NCBI RefSeq assembly: GCF_000023585.1
Contig: NC_012914.1
Coordinates: 5,897,501-5,961,500, forward strand
DNA from: Paenibacillus sp. JDR-2
Lineage (GTDB): Bacteria; Bacillota; Bacilli; Paenibacillales; Paenibacillaceae
Direction: 5' to 3'
DNA length: 64,000 bases
Shown here: positions 49,001 to 58,297 of the stretch, one piece after another
How positions within the stretch are numbered: the first letter of the stretch is position 1
Layout: every line of letters starts with the position of its first letter
Notes under the pieces: model-generated
What the model was told of the DNA's origin: nothing
What the model saw: only the letters and a program-made list of their open reading frames with translations
The model's database searches: none
Made by a program: the position numbers and the translations under genes

Positions 49001-52000
49001 AACAATAGAAGCATAAGGCTTGTAGATCCCATTTGTATAATCTGCAAAGGCCCCATTCGTTGGATAGGCAATATTCCCACTTGGCATTAAAAAGGCCTTT
49101 GTATTTGCAATCAGATTTCCGCTTGCCTTTGGTTTGATCTGTTGTAAATACTGGTCGAAGTAATATTCTGCGGCTTGGTAACGAGCTGTTGCATATACAT
49201 TACCATTTGGATAAATAATCGGAGTGCCTACGCCCCAGCTATCTTCCCAACTCATCGTGTCACACCACGTTTTACAGGTTTCCCAATATTCAAGGCCATA
49301 CTGCGTAGGATCTGGGCTGGTTTGATAGAAGATTTGAGAAAGAGCCCCTGTTGTTTTGTTCCATTGATATCCATACATAGTCGTATTCATATTGCTTCCG
49401 CCACTAGAGTACTGAATATACCCCGATACATTGAAATAAAGAGTCTTCCATTTATCCGTGCCGCCACGATCATATTCAGTCGTCGCTGTCATATAGGAGA
49501 TATCGGAATTACTAGCCCCTCTTGATCCATAGCCCATAACCCCTGTATTCCCATTAACCGCCATGGCATAGATCTCATAACCATCGTAAGTGGTTTGGGT
49601 GGCCCATGTTAAATAGAGATCACCGTCCGAGTCAATTACCCCTTTATAATTCTGCAGAAAGGTAGGGCTATATCGAATATCATTTGTTTTAACATCCCAC
49701 TTCACAGACTTATCCAAAACGGAGTATTTTACAGCATGTACATTCCAGTATTCCTGAGCGGACCCCGCCCTTGCACGGTAGGCCATATAGAGATTTTGGC
49801 CGTCATCCGAAACCTCGAAATACATCACGTAAGAAATACCTGTTGATATCGGTATTGTATAGCTGGCAGAAAGTTGGCCAAGATTGTTAATTTTTTTGAC
49901 CTCATAGGTTGTTGCTTTCGATGAGTCACCTACCCATGCCCCGAAATAAAAATTCTCATTTTTATCTGCACCTAAATAGGTTAAACCGCTTGCTGCAGAC
50001 ATAGAAAACCGGCTAATCTCCGCACCATTTTTCGCACTGCGTTCTACCATTTCCTCTCCTTCGCGTGAGTAGAGGCGATGACCCGCATAAATGTAGGGGA
50101 CAGCAACAGCATTTTTGGGCAATCCCCATACAGGCAACTTGGTTAGATCGGCGGCTACTTCATACATAGAGCGGCTATTTGCACCTAACCCCATATTGGG
50201 ATACTTAATAAAAAAGTCAGCCATCTTGGCTTTCTTGGTTTGCAGTGCACCGCTATTTGTTTTCCAGCCAATCGATTTGTTGGCGTTTGTTGAGTAAGGC
50301 TGGATTAGCTTCCACGAGCGCATGATGGATTCACCTGTATAATATAAATCTTCAGGTGCGCTGTCATCCCCTTGATTCGGTTGCTGCGTCAGGCCAGATA
50401 CATCAAAATCTACAAAAGGAGCATAGTTAAGGACATTTGTCGCTGCAATTTCTGAAGTAGCCGATAGTCCGTAATCCTCGGTAACGCTCGCCCGATATTG
50501 TCGCTTCCCAACACTCAAATAAGTGACAGGATAAGTATCCTTGAATGAGCCGGTATATAAGGTTGTCCAAGACTCTTCTTCGTAGTTCCCATCATTATCA
50601 TGATCGTAGCGCTCTTCGATTTTCATGCTTGTCAGCGTGTCGCCATCCACACTTTCGGCATCAATGTAAATCATGGATTCATTAAACCGATAAGTCTGTT
50701 CCGGAGCCATAATGCTTACAATCGGCGGCTGATCGGGAACAACTTCAAAGATATGAGAGCCCCAGTCACTCTCTCGTCCCTGTGAATCAAAAACCTTGCC
50801 TTCTACGGAGTAATTACCAAGAGTTGTTGGGCCCTTGGATGGCCAGCCATTCGTATATTCAGAATTTTCAACCTTTTTGTAGCGCGTCTGATTCTTCGTA
50901 AAATCAACGGTAACCCCACGCTCGGAAAGCGGTGTGTACGAATTATACAAGTGGAAAATATTTGCGAAATCTCTTCCTTGAATAACCTTTGTTGGACCTG
51001 TGACTACTGCAACCGGTTTTGGATCCAATACTTGCAGGGAAGCTGTATCCCATCTCGTCTCGGTGCCGTTGGTAACCATTATTTTTGCTTGATAAAATCC
51101 TGGTTTATCGAACTTTAAGTTAGGATAGCGATACTGACTATCATCCCTTATAACTTCTTGCAAGTTGTTAGAGAACGTCCAACTCATGGACGTATATCCA
51201 TCGGAATTGTTATCCAGCGTTGATTGATCACCTGTAATAATGGTATTCGGTATAAACTCAATATCAGCAGTAACTGGCGGAGCCGGCGGCGGTGTTGGTG
51301 TACCTCCCGGATCCGGCGTGGCGGCACCCGGCCTCGCAACCGTAGTTGTACACTCTATCGGCTGTTCAGCTGTCGTACCGTCTGTGAAGTTTACTCGGGC
51401 ACGCATGACCCACGTTTCTGTATAACTATCAATGCCATCTAACTTGGTCTTCGATATGGTAAAGCTGAAATTCTGCTCAATCTTATCCAAGCCATACCCG
51501 ACGGTTGAAGTCGTGTATTGGCTGCCATCATCGGCGCGGCCATAGACCGTCCAGTTCTTGACGGTTTTAGTGCCTTTTCCTGAAAGAGAGGCAGTCAGCG
51601 TAGCTGTGACTGGGATATCATTATCAGCTAAGGTGATGGTGTCCGGTTCTGCTGAACAATCGCAGGAGACCGTTGGTGTATTAACCGGTGGGATAGGTTC
51701 GTAAGTGACTCGGACTTCGCCTTCGTAGTAGTAGGTTTCTGCGGCCCACTCTAGAGCTGTTTGCATTGGATATTGTCTTGAAATTGCATTCCCTGAACAT
51801 CCTGAACAGTTGGTATCTTCAATAAATGAACCTTTTACAGAGGGGATCGCAACAGTTAACATACCTTTCCCTGTTGTCCCCTTACCTTTATCTTCTACTC
51901 TATGTTGCGCTCTACCTATTGGTAAGGCCTTCGTTACAGTGATAGAAGTTTGGATTAATCCCGTTTTATAAACACTTGATCCGTCAATTTGAGAAGTAAA

Positions 52001-52600
52001 ATAAACAGGTCCATCCACTCCATCACTTATGGCTCTAATCCAACCGTCACTTGTTTTAAGTTTTTCGTTAATCGTTAATCCATTATCATCTTTTGCTGGC
52101 AAGAGTCCTGGACATGTAGAAAGATTTCCATTCCAACAAGGGTCTCCCGATCTAGGTGTTACATTATATGGCCCAACTCCGTTCCCTTCGATAACCCACT
52201 GTTTACCATTAGATCTTCGGTTTATTACTACATACATATCTGATGGAATACCGTCTGCAGTAACTTTAATTTTTGTACCGTTAACCTTATTTAAAGTAAG
52301 CTTGTTTTCAGCAATTGATTCGGCTAATTGCTGAGTTAGCTTTGTTTTGCCATTACTATCGGCAACCATCATCCATAATTGATATGTTTTAGCTTTGTAC
52401 CCTGACGGTATTATTAGATCTATTGGAATATTTGAAAGTGAAGAATTGGCATTATATTTTTCACTAGCCTTGAATGAAATAGATTGTGTTTTAGTTATGT
52501 TTGTTGCAGAGGCTCCACTTATAACAGTATGAAAATTAAATAGACTCAAAAATAATGCCAGGACAAGGATCTGAGGTAATAATCTTTTTATTGAGCCCAT
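46085..52600 (-). CDS. giant secreted multidomain protein (2171 aa) with PKD/Ig-like, propeller-like and laminin-G-like regions
   Basis: Exported protein with a signal peptide (residues about 1-33). Visible parts: an N-terminal beta-rich region with a CSGCSG and a CDCS motif (to about 430); a Pro/Gly/Thr linker; PKD/Ig-like domains (about 445-730); a repeat-rich segment at about 830-1270 with quinoprotein-like strands (ENFYFGAW, GDLYLTW, GNVYATA, GSFYGFS), probably a propeller; a laminin-G/concanavalin-like domain at about 1290-1425; further Ig/fibronectin-like domains; a PKD domain near 1945-2030; and a final beta domain. No catalytic motif or sortase signal. It starts inside the end of the SLH gene. 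The 5' half is more AT-rich than neighbouring genes. Probably a cell-surface adhesin or glycan-binding scaffold; function unknown. Confidence 0.82.
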   Translation of the reverse strand: MGSIKRLLPQILVLALFLSLFNFHTVISGASATNITKTQSISFKASEKYNANSSLSNIPIDLIIPSGYKAKTYQLWMMVADSNGKTKLTQQLAESIAENKLTLNKVNGTKIKVTADGIPSDMYVVINRRSNGKQWVIEGNGVGPYNVTPRSGDPCWNGNLSTCPGLLPAKDDNGLTINEKLKTSDGWIRAISDGVDGPVYFTSQIDGSSVYKTGLIQTSITVTKALPIGRAQHRVEDKGKGTTGKGMLTVAIPSVKGSFIEDTNCSGCSGNAISRQYPMQTALEWAAETYYYEGEVRVTYEPIPPVNTPTVSCDCSAEPDTITLADNDIPVTATLTASLSGKGTKTVKNWTVYGRADDGSQYTTSTVGYGLDKIEQNFSFTISKTKLDGIDSYTETWVMRARVNFTDGTTAEQPIECTTTVARPGAATPDPGGTPTPPPAPPVTADIEFIPNTIITGDQSTLDNNSDGYTSMSWTFSNNLQEVIRDDSQYRYPNLKFDKPGFYQAKIMVTNGTETRWDTASLQVLDPKPVAVVTGPTKVIQGRDFANIFHLYNSYTPLSERGVTVDFTKNQTRYKKVENSEYTNGWPSKGPTTLGNYSVEGKVFDSQGRESDWGSHIFEVVPDQPPIVSIMAPEQTYRFNESMIYIDAESVDGDTLTSMKIEERYDHDNDGNYEEESWTTLYTGSFKDTYPVTYLSVGKRQYRASVTEDYGLSATSEIAATNVLNYAPFVDFDVSGLTQQPNQGDDSAPEDLYYTGESIMRSWKLIQPYSTNANKSIGWKTNSGALQTKKAKMADFFIKYPNMGLGANSRSMYEVAADLTKLPVWGLPKNAVAVPYIYAGHRLYSREGEEMVERSAKNGAEISRFSMSAASGLTYLGADKNENFYFGAWVGDSSKATTYEVKKINNLGQLSASYTIPISTGISYVMYFEVSDDGQNLYMAYRARAGSAQEYWNVHAVKYSVLDKSVKWDVKTNDIRYSPTFLQNYKGVIDSDGDLYLTWATQTTYDGYEIYAMAVNGNTGVMGYGSRGASNSDISYMTATTEYDRGGTDKWKTLYFNVSGYIQYSSGGSNMNTTMYGYQWNKTTGALSQIFYQTSPDPTQYGLEYWETCKTWCDTMSWEDSWGVGTPIIYPNGNVYATARYQAAEYYFDQYLQQIKPKASGNLIANTKAFLMPSGNIAYPTNGAFADYTNGIYKPYASIVVNGRAPIDPYNNTKGSMNYYNEVTDTSYTWTSSFLKDPTLNTSILPDGSFYGFSAPGTASGVQYVFPFVPASGSGDYPKVVDDNTVEVVDATWAGLWYDPATKLKNDRLSFNAAVNDSGNDKPIGAAIHIQDGKNMYAAEWTKEKLTLFKVAAGTKTVLQSVDYPRSPFVTYPFELEASNGTLRVYINHAKLIEISDITYKQGSVGILSLGQQQAKFSDVKVKNYGDYYVEETHQSVLVGEEIKYDTIFDDIEKDPELAEEWSYQHDPNYFANPLGVSAFDGKTFEVKLPTLDKPGLYKITYKAKDSPGMEEYEAWSEPVTKELYVHRRPIARPDVRFTGIVYPEGETLDYATFDTSYDPDIPDYLADRKFRTRWADETAWITGKRELYTRPGVELIIQEQVQDGFGVWSYWVETRVFKEALPAANQHRPQMIIAYPGGTLTSPTLLGGEPVLRWTYSDADRDPQEKFYLKVSYVDNGAAIMEGTFPGDDTSFILDEGIKQGRKVKVQGRVYSKGYWSDDSNIVYFILNTPPVTHLLSFNGAKASEPIYTNNNRPLLKVSVTDVDGQPVSKVDYEIFYNASSELVIDTNSAVSATSYTTTALQEGLHNWRARASDSFAWGGYSENGYFFVDTVPPDDTNEQLEIKPTSVKVAFNPFSDAAPSSGHASRALYMQKVNDDGSTTNIDLNNNGTAEYSIPLSNGTTSYTVGGLLAGAKYRLMVVDWDIAGNMGQYEYIYFTTNRPPTADFDWSPKPVFEGDTVVFTTAASDPDNNDLAITYKLTSPTGLTSTFSYSFKTPYPSSGPTLRMTETGDWSMLLTVSDGIETVQSEKKVKVLALGLTGYLKHTEQWDEKRKEFNKKQSGREDSPRGYNVFWAGEKFLLSASTTNTGTATKAERVEVAMKSYSASLTSSNSSRSSWQGDLWEASFSDFKKGPLIFEFTAYYNNGMVKRDTVTVQIEGNVYDIVGVHRVK

Positions 52601-53799
52601 TTATCCTTCACATCCGTCAAATAGATTTGTTCTCCACTTCCAAATGCAACATTGTATTTAACGAGATGGATTGGAAATCCACCATATTTTTCAATTTGAT
52701 CTCTTAGATACTGTTTTGGAACTAAATCAAATTTATAATTATGGGCTAAACTATTAACCTTATTAAAACCAAAGTACTTATTGTTATAGAATAGACCCTC
52801 TCTTTCGATTAATTCTCCATCCTCATACATATATTGTGGAGCAAGATCTATCGTCCCTCCTGTACTTCCCTCTATATATGTAACAAAACTACTACTCATC
52901 GAAATGCCCGATCCGTCTGCTACTAAACTTTTCCCGATAATTTTATAAGCAAATACATAGCCATCACTTGGCTTTTCAGATTTATTAACGGGATAATACG
53001 TAGCCCCCTTCAAATACTCCGCATAGTATCCTTTTGTATCCGCAGGATCCAAAACAATCAACTTATCAATCGTCACGTTATACTTCTTGCTAATATCCAC
53101 GGAATAAGGAAGCTTCACCAAATCATTCTGATCAAACATCGTAATCATATTATGACGATGCCAAGCAATCTCAGCAGCACTGGATGCCCCTTGGTCAACC
53201 GTCAATTTACCGCCGTTTGCCAGCTTCAACAGCCTTGTCACGAGCACCGCTGCCTCTGCGCGGGTTGTTGTGCCTTCGGTGTTAATCGTCTCCGCTTTCG
53301 TCCCGGAACGGGACAAAATCCCCTTGTTCACCGCGCGGAACATCAATTCCGCCGCGCTTAACTTTTTCCCGCGATATTCCGCGTACTCGCCCCGTACCGC
53401 TAACTTCGCCATTTCATTGCGCGTAGCAGGATTGTTCAGATTGCCCGGATAATCGCCATCCAAATAAATGCCCGCCTTGGACAGTGCAGTCTGATAAGGC
53501 GCATACCAATTGGAGCCGCCAGTGCCCACTTCGATTTTGAAAGTCATGGTCATAACTTTGAGCAGTTCTGCCCGAGTAATTGTGTTATTTGGCTTAAAAG
53601 ATCCATCCGGGTAACCGTTGAGTACCCCGGCTTGCACAGCCGTTTCAATAGACGATTCCGCCCAATGTCCGTCGATATCCTTAAACGTAGGTTTTGCCGC
53701 TGCCTCGACACTCCGCTCGTTACCGGTTATTCCTAACCCAATCAAACTCCCTGCCGTGACGACACCGGCTAATACAACAGAAACCCATGTTTTTCTCAC
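52588..53799 (-). CDS. S-layer homology (SLH) domain surface protein
   Basis: Secreted protein of 403 residues with a signal peptide (cut near Ala34) and three SLH repeats at about 35-205 (FKDIDGHWAESSIETAVQAGVLNGYPDGSFKPNNTITRAELLKVM is the first). SLH domains bind pyruvylated secondary wall polymer. The C-terminal 200 residues are unrecognised, beta-rich and carry YYPVNKSEKPSDGYVFAYKI. GTG start with GGGGAGATGATA upstream. It overlaps the giant exoprotein gene by 13 bp, with the latter's AAGGAT inside this gene, so the two are translationally coupled. It may tether the giant protein to the wall. Confidence 0.92.
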   Translation of the reverse strand: MRKTWVSVVLAGVVTAGSLIGLGITGNERSVEAAAKPTFKDIDGHWAESSIETAVQAGVLNGYPDGSFKPNNTITRAELLKVMTMTFKIEVGTGGSNWYAPYQTALSKAGIYLDGDYPGNLNNPATRNEMAKLAVRGEYAEYRGKKLSAAELMFRAVNKGILSRSGTKAETINTEGTTTRAEAAVLVTRLLKLANGGKLTVDQGASSAAEIAWHRHNMITMFDQNDLVKLPYSVDISKKYNVTIDKLIVLDPADTKGYYAEYLKGATYYPVNKSEKPSDGYVFAYKIIGKSLVADGSGISMSSSFVTYIEGSTGGTIDLAPQYMYEDGELIEREGLFYNNKYFGFNKVNSLAHNYKFDLVPKQYLRDQIEKYGGFPIHLVKYNVAFGSGEQIYLTDVKDKWAQ

Positions 53800-53885
53800 A
53801 ATCTATCATCTCCCCTATGATTTTTAAGCGCCTATTACGCCTCTGTTTCTTGCCTGCTTCCCCCATATTCGCAATTTTGGATAGA

Positions 53886-53925
53886 GAAAAAGCACGCAAA
53901 AAACCCGTAAGGCTTTTGGCGTGCT
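53886..53925 (-). terminator. intrinsic terminator of the GH5 gene
   Basis: On the minus strand AGCACGC pairs with GCGTGCT, with an inner AAGCC-TTAC-GGGTT stem, followed by TTTTTCTC. The rest of the 188-bp gap between the SLH and GH5 genes shows no gene. Confidence 0.75.
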
Positions 53926-53987
53926 TCGCTCAAAAATTATTTCTATAATATCGTAATCTATCATTTTTTGTCAAATGTTTCCGTTAA

Positions 53988-55607
53988 TTACCGTTCCAGC
54001 CTTACCCATTCGACAGCAAGAGGTCCGCCCTCGGCCTTGATGGTTACGCGGCAGCGGCCAGATGCCAGCATGACGCGTTCGATTGCGGCAGTCTCCTGCC
54101 AATCCGTACCGGTAAAAGCACAGATGCCTACCAGATGGTTATTCACTCGAATAACAGCCACGCCCTCACCTTTAATAGCCTTCGCGCGTACCGTCACGAT
54201 ATGCTCTAATTCCGCAGCCTCCGGCAAAAACAGCTCATATACCAGCCAATCTCCTGGTGCCAACCGCACATGCAGCCAATCCTGCGGCTCCCACGACTGC
54301 CCTCCGCCATGCTGGAAATGTGCCGTCTCCCGCTCGCTGTCCGTGAAGCGGATATCTGTGCCGTCCTCGTCACGGAAGCCCAGCTCCCGTACGGTCCGCT
54401 CGCCTACCCCATAGCTGATGCCTTCTCCGTAGTAACCGTAAAAAATAGCAGGAATCCGAATTGTCGTCCGGAACAATAGCGAACATACAACCTGCGGATG
54501 GTAAATGCAGCGGTCAAGCGCGAGATTGTCCAAATACGCCCACAGGATCTGCTCCGCCTCTTCAGCGCTTGGCTTATCTCCGCCGTTCAAGTAAGCAACA
54601 AGCTTATCCCAGCCTTCAGGCATAATAACCGAGCATGGCGAATTGGTGGTGCTGAGCTTTTTCCAAGTCCAGAAGTTCCAGGATATATTATGATCCTCAT
54701 ACAGACGGAATGCTCCCGTGTACCATTCAATATTGTTCTCTCCGCCCTCACCCATATAAATCGGCAGGTTCAGCTCTTCGCGCTTGTCCAGGAATTTCTG
54801 AATGCTTGCCGTATCCGGGCTGTTCCAATACTTATGGAATTGCAGCATCAAGTTATCGTCGATTACTTCATCAATTACCGACCAGTCCGTCGCCCAATGC
54901 GCGCCTTCTATTATAATCATATGCCGCTCATCGACCTCGCGGATAGCTTGTACCATTTCCTTATAGAGCGGCATCAGCCTGTCGTTGTATTGCGCATTCC
55001 AGTCCGGCAGAGGCTCGTTTAAGAGATCGTATCCCGCTACGATCCATTCATCCTTATAACGTTCCGCCAGCATGCGCCACATGTCGATGGCCAATCTCCT
55101 GTAATCGTCGTTTAAGAACAGCTCGGGCTGATCATTCTCGGAGTCGTCTATGTTGGCACCGGTCTGGCCGCCTGGAGCGCCATGCAAATCAAGAATGACG
55201 TATAGCTTATGCTCCCGGCACCAGCCAATCGCCCGGTCCAGCAGCGCGAGATGCTTCTCATTATATTGCTCCGTGCCTTCCACCATCAGGAAACGCCAGT
55301 TAATCGGAAAACGCACCGAGTTGAAGCCTTCCTCCGCAATACGCCGGATATCCGCTTCGGCAATGTACGTATTATAGTAGATTTCCCAAAAGAACGCTGC
55401 CTTCTCCTCGCCGATCAGCTCGCGTACCATTTTCTCTATCCTTCTTGGCCGGTCACCCGCTTCCGGGAACTTCCACATATAACCTTCAGGAAGCAGCCAG
55501 CTCCCGAATCCGACACCGCGCAGCAATATCTCTTCGCCTGCACCATTTACGATTTTCTGACCTGCCCGTTTAACAAATCCGTTTACGTCTCCCAACCGAC
55601 CAGCCAT
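53988..55607 (-). CDS. glycoside hydrolase family 5 protein
   Basis: Retaining beta-glycosidase of 539 residues. The TIM barrel (about 10-380) has the acid/base Glu198 in LLNEP and the nucleophile Glu287 in YMGEGGEN, with FNSVRFPINW and VILDLHGAPGGQTG as in GH5 exo-glucanases. The C-terminal part (about 410-539) is a carbohydrate-binding-like beta sandwich (VRLAPGDWLVYELFLPEAAELEHIVTVRAKA). There is no signal peptide, so it probably acts on imported oligosaccharides. Start uncertain: ATG 55607 or 55613, both after GGGGG; longer starts add an unlikely Cys/Arg-rich tail. Confidence 0.9.
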   Translation of the reverse strand: MAGRLGDVNGFVKRAGQKIVNGAGEEILLRGVGFGSWLLPEGYMWKFPEAGDRPRRIEKMVRELIGEEKAAFFWEIYYNTYIAEADIRRIAEEGFNSVRFPINWRFLMVEGTEQYNEKHLALLDRAIGWCREHKLYVILDLHGAPGGQTGANIDDSENDQPELFLNDDYRRLAIDMWRMLAERYKDEWIVAGYDLLNEPLPDWNAQYNDRLMPLYKEMVQAIREVDERHMIIIEGAHWATDWSVIDEVIDDNLMLQFHKYWNSPDTASIQKFLDKREELNLPIYMGEGGENNIEWYTGAFRLYEDHNISWNFWTWKKLSTTNSPCSVIMPEGWDKLVAYLNGGDKPSAEEAEQILWAYLDNLALDRCIYHPQVVCSLLFRTTIRIPAIFYGYYGEGISYGVGERTVRELGFRDEDGTDIRFTDSERETAHFQHGGGQSWEPQDWLHVRLAPGDWLVYELFLPEAAELEHIVTVRAKAIKGEGVAVIRVNNHLVGICAFTGTDWQETAAIERVMLASGRCRVTIKAEGGPLAVEWVRLER

Positions 55608-55786
55608 CTCCATTCCCCCAATAAGATTTGTTATGTCTCCCGAAGACAAGCGAGCGTATGAACAAAAATAGCGCCTGCACACGCCGGTTTAGAGCGGTTG
55701 CAAGCGCCGTTAAGGCAACTTTATCAACGGGTAAGCACCTTAAGCAATACTCGGATTTTTGAGTTGAAGCCAATTTATTGTCATCC

Positions 55787-57004
55787 TTATTCTCTACGGT
55801 CCTTCGGAAGCAAAATAGATAACAATCCGATTAAAGGCAGGAAGCTGCAGGCTACCATCGTATCCAAAATGCCATAATGGTCAGCTGCCGTACCAAGCGC
55901 AATGGAGCCAAGTCCACCCATGCCAAAGGCAAGACCCGTAATCAAGCCGGATGCCATGCCTACCTTACCGGGCAGCAGCTCCTGCGCATAAACAACGCTA
56001 ACCGAGAAGCCGGACTGCAGGATAAATCCTAGTACGAAAATAACCGGATAAATCCAGCCAAGCGATACATGCGGCAGCAGCAGGGCGAATGGCGCAGAGC
56101 CGGCAATCGAGAACAGCATCATGCGCTTTCGGCCAAACCGGTCCGATAGGATACCGCCGAAGAAAGTCCCCAGCACGCCTGCCGCCATAAAGATAAAGAG
56201 AGGCACCTGAGCGGCTTTGATAGACAACCCGTATTTATCCTGCATGTAGAAGTTGAAAAAGCTTCCAATTCCCGCCGCATACCACGAGCGCGCAAAAACA
56301 AGAATAAGCAGCAAAGTTAATGCAAATGCGATAACTTTTTTGTTGTATGGGGATACCGCCGGCACGGCACCTGCTGCCTTTTTCTTAACCGGCGTACCCT
56401 TCTCGGCGAGCTGCGCTCCATACCATGGCACAACCCGGAGCAGCACCAAAATGGCGGCTATCGCAAGGAAAGTCCCAAGAACGGCACCGCGTTGACCAAG
56501 CGGAACAAAAATATAAATCGTCATCAACGGAGCAAGCGCCTGGCCGAAGTTGCCTCCGACCTGATAAATCGATTGCGCAAGGCCGCGGCGTTCGCCCGCG
56601 GCAAAGAATACAACGCGCGAGCCTTCCGGATGGAAGACCGCCGAACCAAAACCTACAAATACGACGGCAAGCAGCAGCATCCAGAAGCTTGGCGCATAAG
56701 CCAGGCCTACCATCCCGACCAGACTGCAGGCCATCCCCACCGGAAGCATCCATGGCGCAGGCTTTTTGTCCGACAATAAACCTACCGCAGGCTGCAGGAC
56801 CGATGACGTCATATTAAGGGTAAAAGCGATCCAACCGATCTGGCCGAATTTTAAACCAAGCGAATCCTCGAAAATCGGAAATAGAGCCGATACGACCGAT
56901 TGCATGGCATCATTAAGCAAATGGACAGAGCTGATAGCAAAAAGAATAGAGTATACCGTCCCCAGCTTGACTGCCGGAGAAATTTTCGCCGAATTGCCGG
57001 ACAT
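55787..57004 (-). CDS. major facilitator transporter, Fsr (fosmidomycin resistance)-like
   Basis: Twelve-helix efflux carrier of 405 residues. SSVHLLNDAMQSVVSALFPIFEDSLGLKFGQIGWIAF at the start and VGFGSAVFHPEGSRVVFFAAGERRGLAQSIYQVGGNFGQALAPL are characteristic of the Fsr group, which exports fosmidomycin and related compounds; DRFGRKRMM is the MFS loop motif. It is 28 bp after the 6-phosphogluconolactonase gene on the same strand. The true substrate is unknown. Confidence 0.92.
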   Translation of the reverse strand: MSGNSAKISPAVKLGTVYSILFAISSVHLLNDAMQSVVSALFPIFEDSLGLKFGQIGWIAFTLNMTSSVLQPAVGLLSDKKPAPWMLPVGMACSLVGMVGLAYAPSFWMLLLAVVFVGFGSAVFHPEGSRVVFFAAGERRGLAQSIYQVGGNFGQALAPLMTIYIFVPLGQRGAVLGTFLAIAAILVLLRVVPWYGAQLAEKGTPVKKKAAGAVPAVSPYNKKVIAFALTLLLILVFARSWYAAGIGSFFNFYMQDKYGLSIKAAQVPLFIFMAAGVLGTFFGGILSDRFGRKRMMLFSIAGSAPFALLLPHVSLGWIYPVIFVLGFILQSGFSVSVVYAQELLPGKVGMASGLITGLAFGMGGLGSIALGTAADHYGILDTMVACSFLPLIGLLSILLPKDRRE

Positions 57005-57032
57005 GCCGATTCCTTCTTTCTATATTCCAAGC

Positions 57033-58112
57033 TTACTGGGCAGCACCCAAACGAATGCATACCGGACTTGGTACTTCGAGTATCGTACCTTCCGAGCGGA
57101 TATGACCAGTCTCTTCGTTAACGGAGAACAACACGATATTGCCTGTTTTCTGATTGGCGACAAGCAGTTGGCTGCCACCCGGCAGCACGAGGAAGTTACG
57201 CGGAGCATCGCCTTCACAAGAAGCATTCTGCAGCAGCGTCAAGCTTCCATCTGCTTGATCAACTGTAAATACAGCGATACTGTTATGACCGCGATTCGAG
57301 CTGTACAGATAACGGCCGCATGGCGACAGATGAATATCTGCCGCATCGTTATAGCCGGAGAAGCCTTCCGGTAAAGCGGATACGGTCTGAACAGGCGTTA
57401 GCTCCCCGCTTGCCGCTACATTCAGCAAGGTAACGGTGGAATCCAATTCGTTCATAACATAAGCCGTGGACAAGCTCTGATGGAAAACAATATGGCGCGG
57501 TCCAGCTCCCGAATGAAGCTTGCAGGAGCTTTGCTTCACAAGTTTGTTGCCTTCTTCAATTCGGAAGGTATGGATCAGGTCCGTACCTAGATCATTCAGA
57601 TAAACATAATTGCCGTTTACAACGATGGCATGCGCATGAGGAGCTTCCTGACGAGCGGTGTTCGAACCAAGCGGCGCCTCTTCCCGGACAATGGAGGATG
57701 CCGGTGCAAGCGTGCCGTCTCCATTAATAGGAAGAAGCGCCGCGTTGCCTCCGGTATAGTTCGCAACCAGAACAGCGTTATTCGCGGAATCAATCGTTAT
57801 GTAGCAAGGATCTGCGCCATGGGTCAGCTGGCGGTTCAGCTCCGTGAGCGCCCCGCTTCCTTCTTCAATCGCAAAGGATGCAACCGAGCCTCCCGCTTCA
57901 ACTCCGGTCTGCCCCGTTTCGCTTACCGCATACAGGTGACGGCCAGTTGGATCAACGGCCAGATAGGATGCATTTTGAATCTTAGTCACTTCTTGTTTGA
58001 CCGAAATCTTGCCCGCGGCGCCGTCAAAAGCGCATACGCGAATTGTCGGTTCTGCTGCGGCTCCATAAGAGCCAACGTATAAAATGCCCGCAAAAGTCTG
58101 GTTCTTGCTCAT
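57033..58112 (-). CDS. pgl: 6-phosphogluconolactonase, lactonase (YkgB/Pgl) family
   Basis: Seven-bladed propeller enzyme of 359 residues hydrolysing 6-phosphogluconolactone in the pentose phosphate pathway. Repeated blades (YLAVDPTGRHLYAVSE, AVLVANYTGGNAALLPINGDG, RHIVFHQSLSTAYVMNELDSTV, LSPCGRYLYSSNRGHNSIAVF) and the conserved HAHAIV segment fit the family. It precedes the Fsr-like gene and is divergent from the LytTR gene. Confidence 0.92.
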   Translation of the reverse strand: MSKNQTFAGILYVGSYGAAAEPTIRVCAFDGAAGKISVKQEVTKIQNASYLAVDPTGRHLYAVSETGQTGVEAGGSVASFAIEEGSGALTELNRQLTHGADPCYITIDSANNAVLVANYTGGNAALLPINGDGTLAPASSIVREEAPLGSNTARQEAPHAHAIVVNGNYVYLNDLGTDLIHTFRIEEGNKLVKQSSCKLHSGAGPRHIVFHQSLSTAYVMNELDSTVTLLNVAASGELTPVQTVSALPEGFSGYNDAADIHLSPCGRYLYSSNRGHNSIAVFTVDQADGSLTLLQNASCEGDAPRNFLVLPGGSQLLVANQKTGNIVLFSVNEETGHIRSEGTILEVPSPVCIRLGAAQ

Positions 58113-58221
58113 TTGCCCAACAACCTTTCTTTAGGTAGAGTACAGTAAAGTGAACATAGCACATGCCACCGGTCTTCACAATGCTTTTAAACAAACATTC
58201 TATTGCCTATAAAAAAATGTC

Positions 58222-58263
58222 TTTTCAACCATGAATAGGCGTGATATAATGTAAGCGCTATCA
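58222..58263 (+). promoter_or_regulatory. extended -10 promoter with overlapping perfect cre site for the LytTR gene
   Basis: TGATATAAT (58242-58250) is an extended -10 with perfect TATAAT and a poor -35 (TTTTCA, 58222-58227). TGTAAGCGCTATCA (58250-58263) fits the cre consensus TGWAANCGNTNWCA at all 14 positions and covers the transcription start, so CcpA should repress this gene on glucose. Confidence 0.83.
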
Positions 58264-58297
58264 AATCAGTAGTTCACATTTCTAAGGGGGAATCGGA

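Noticed and set aside
53886..53925. Possible cyclic-di-GMP-type riboswitch by hairpin pattern
   Set aside because: The fold and T-run fit a simple intrinsic terminator of the GH5 gene and it follows a coding end, not a start.
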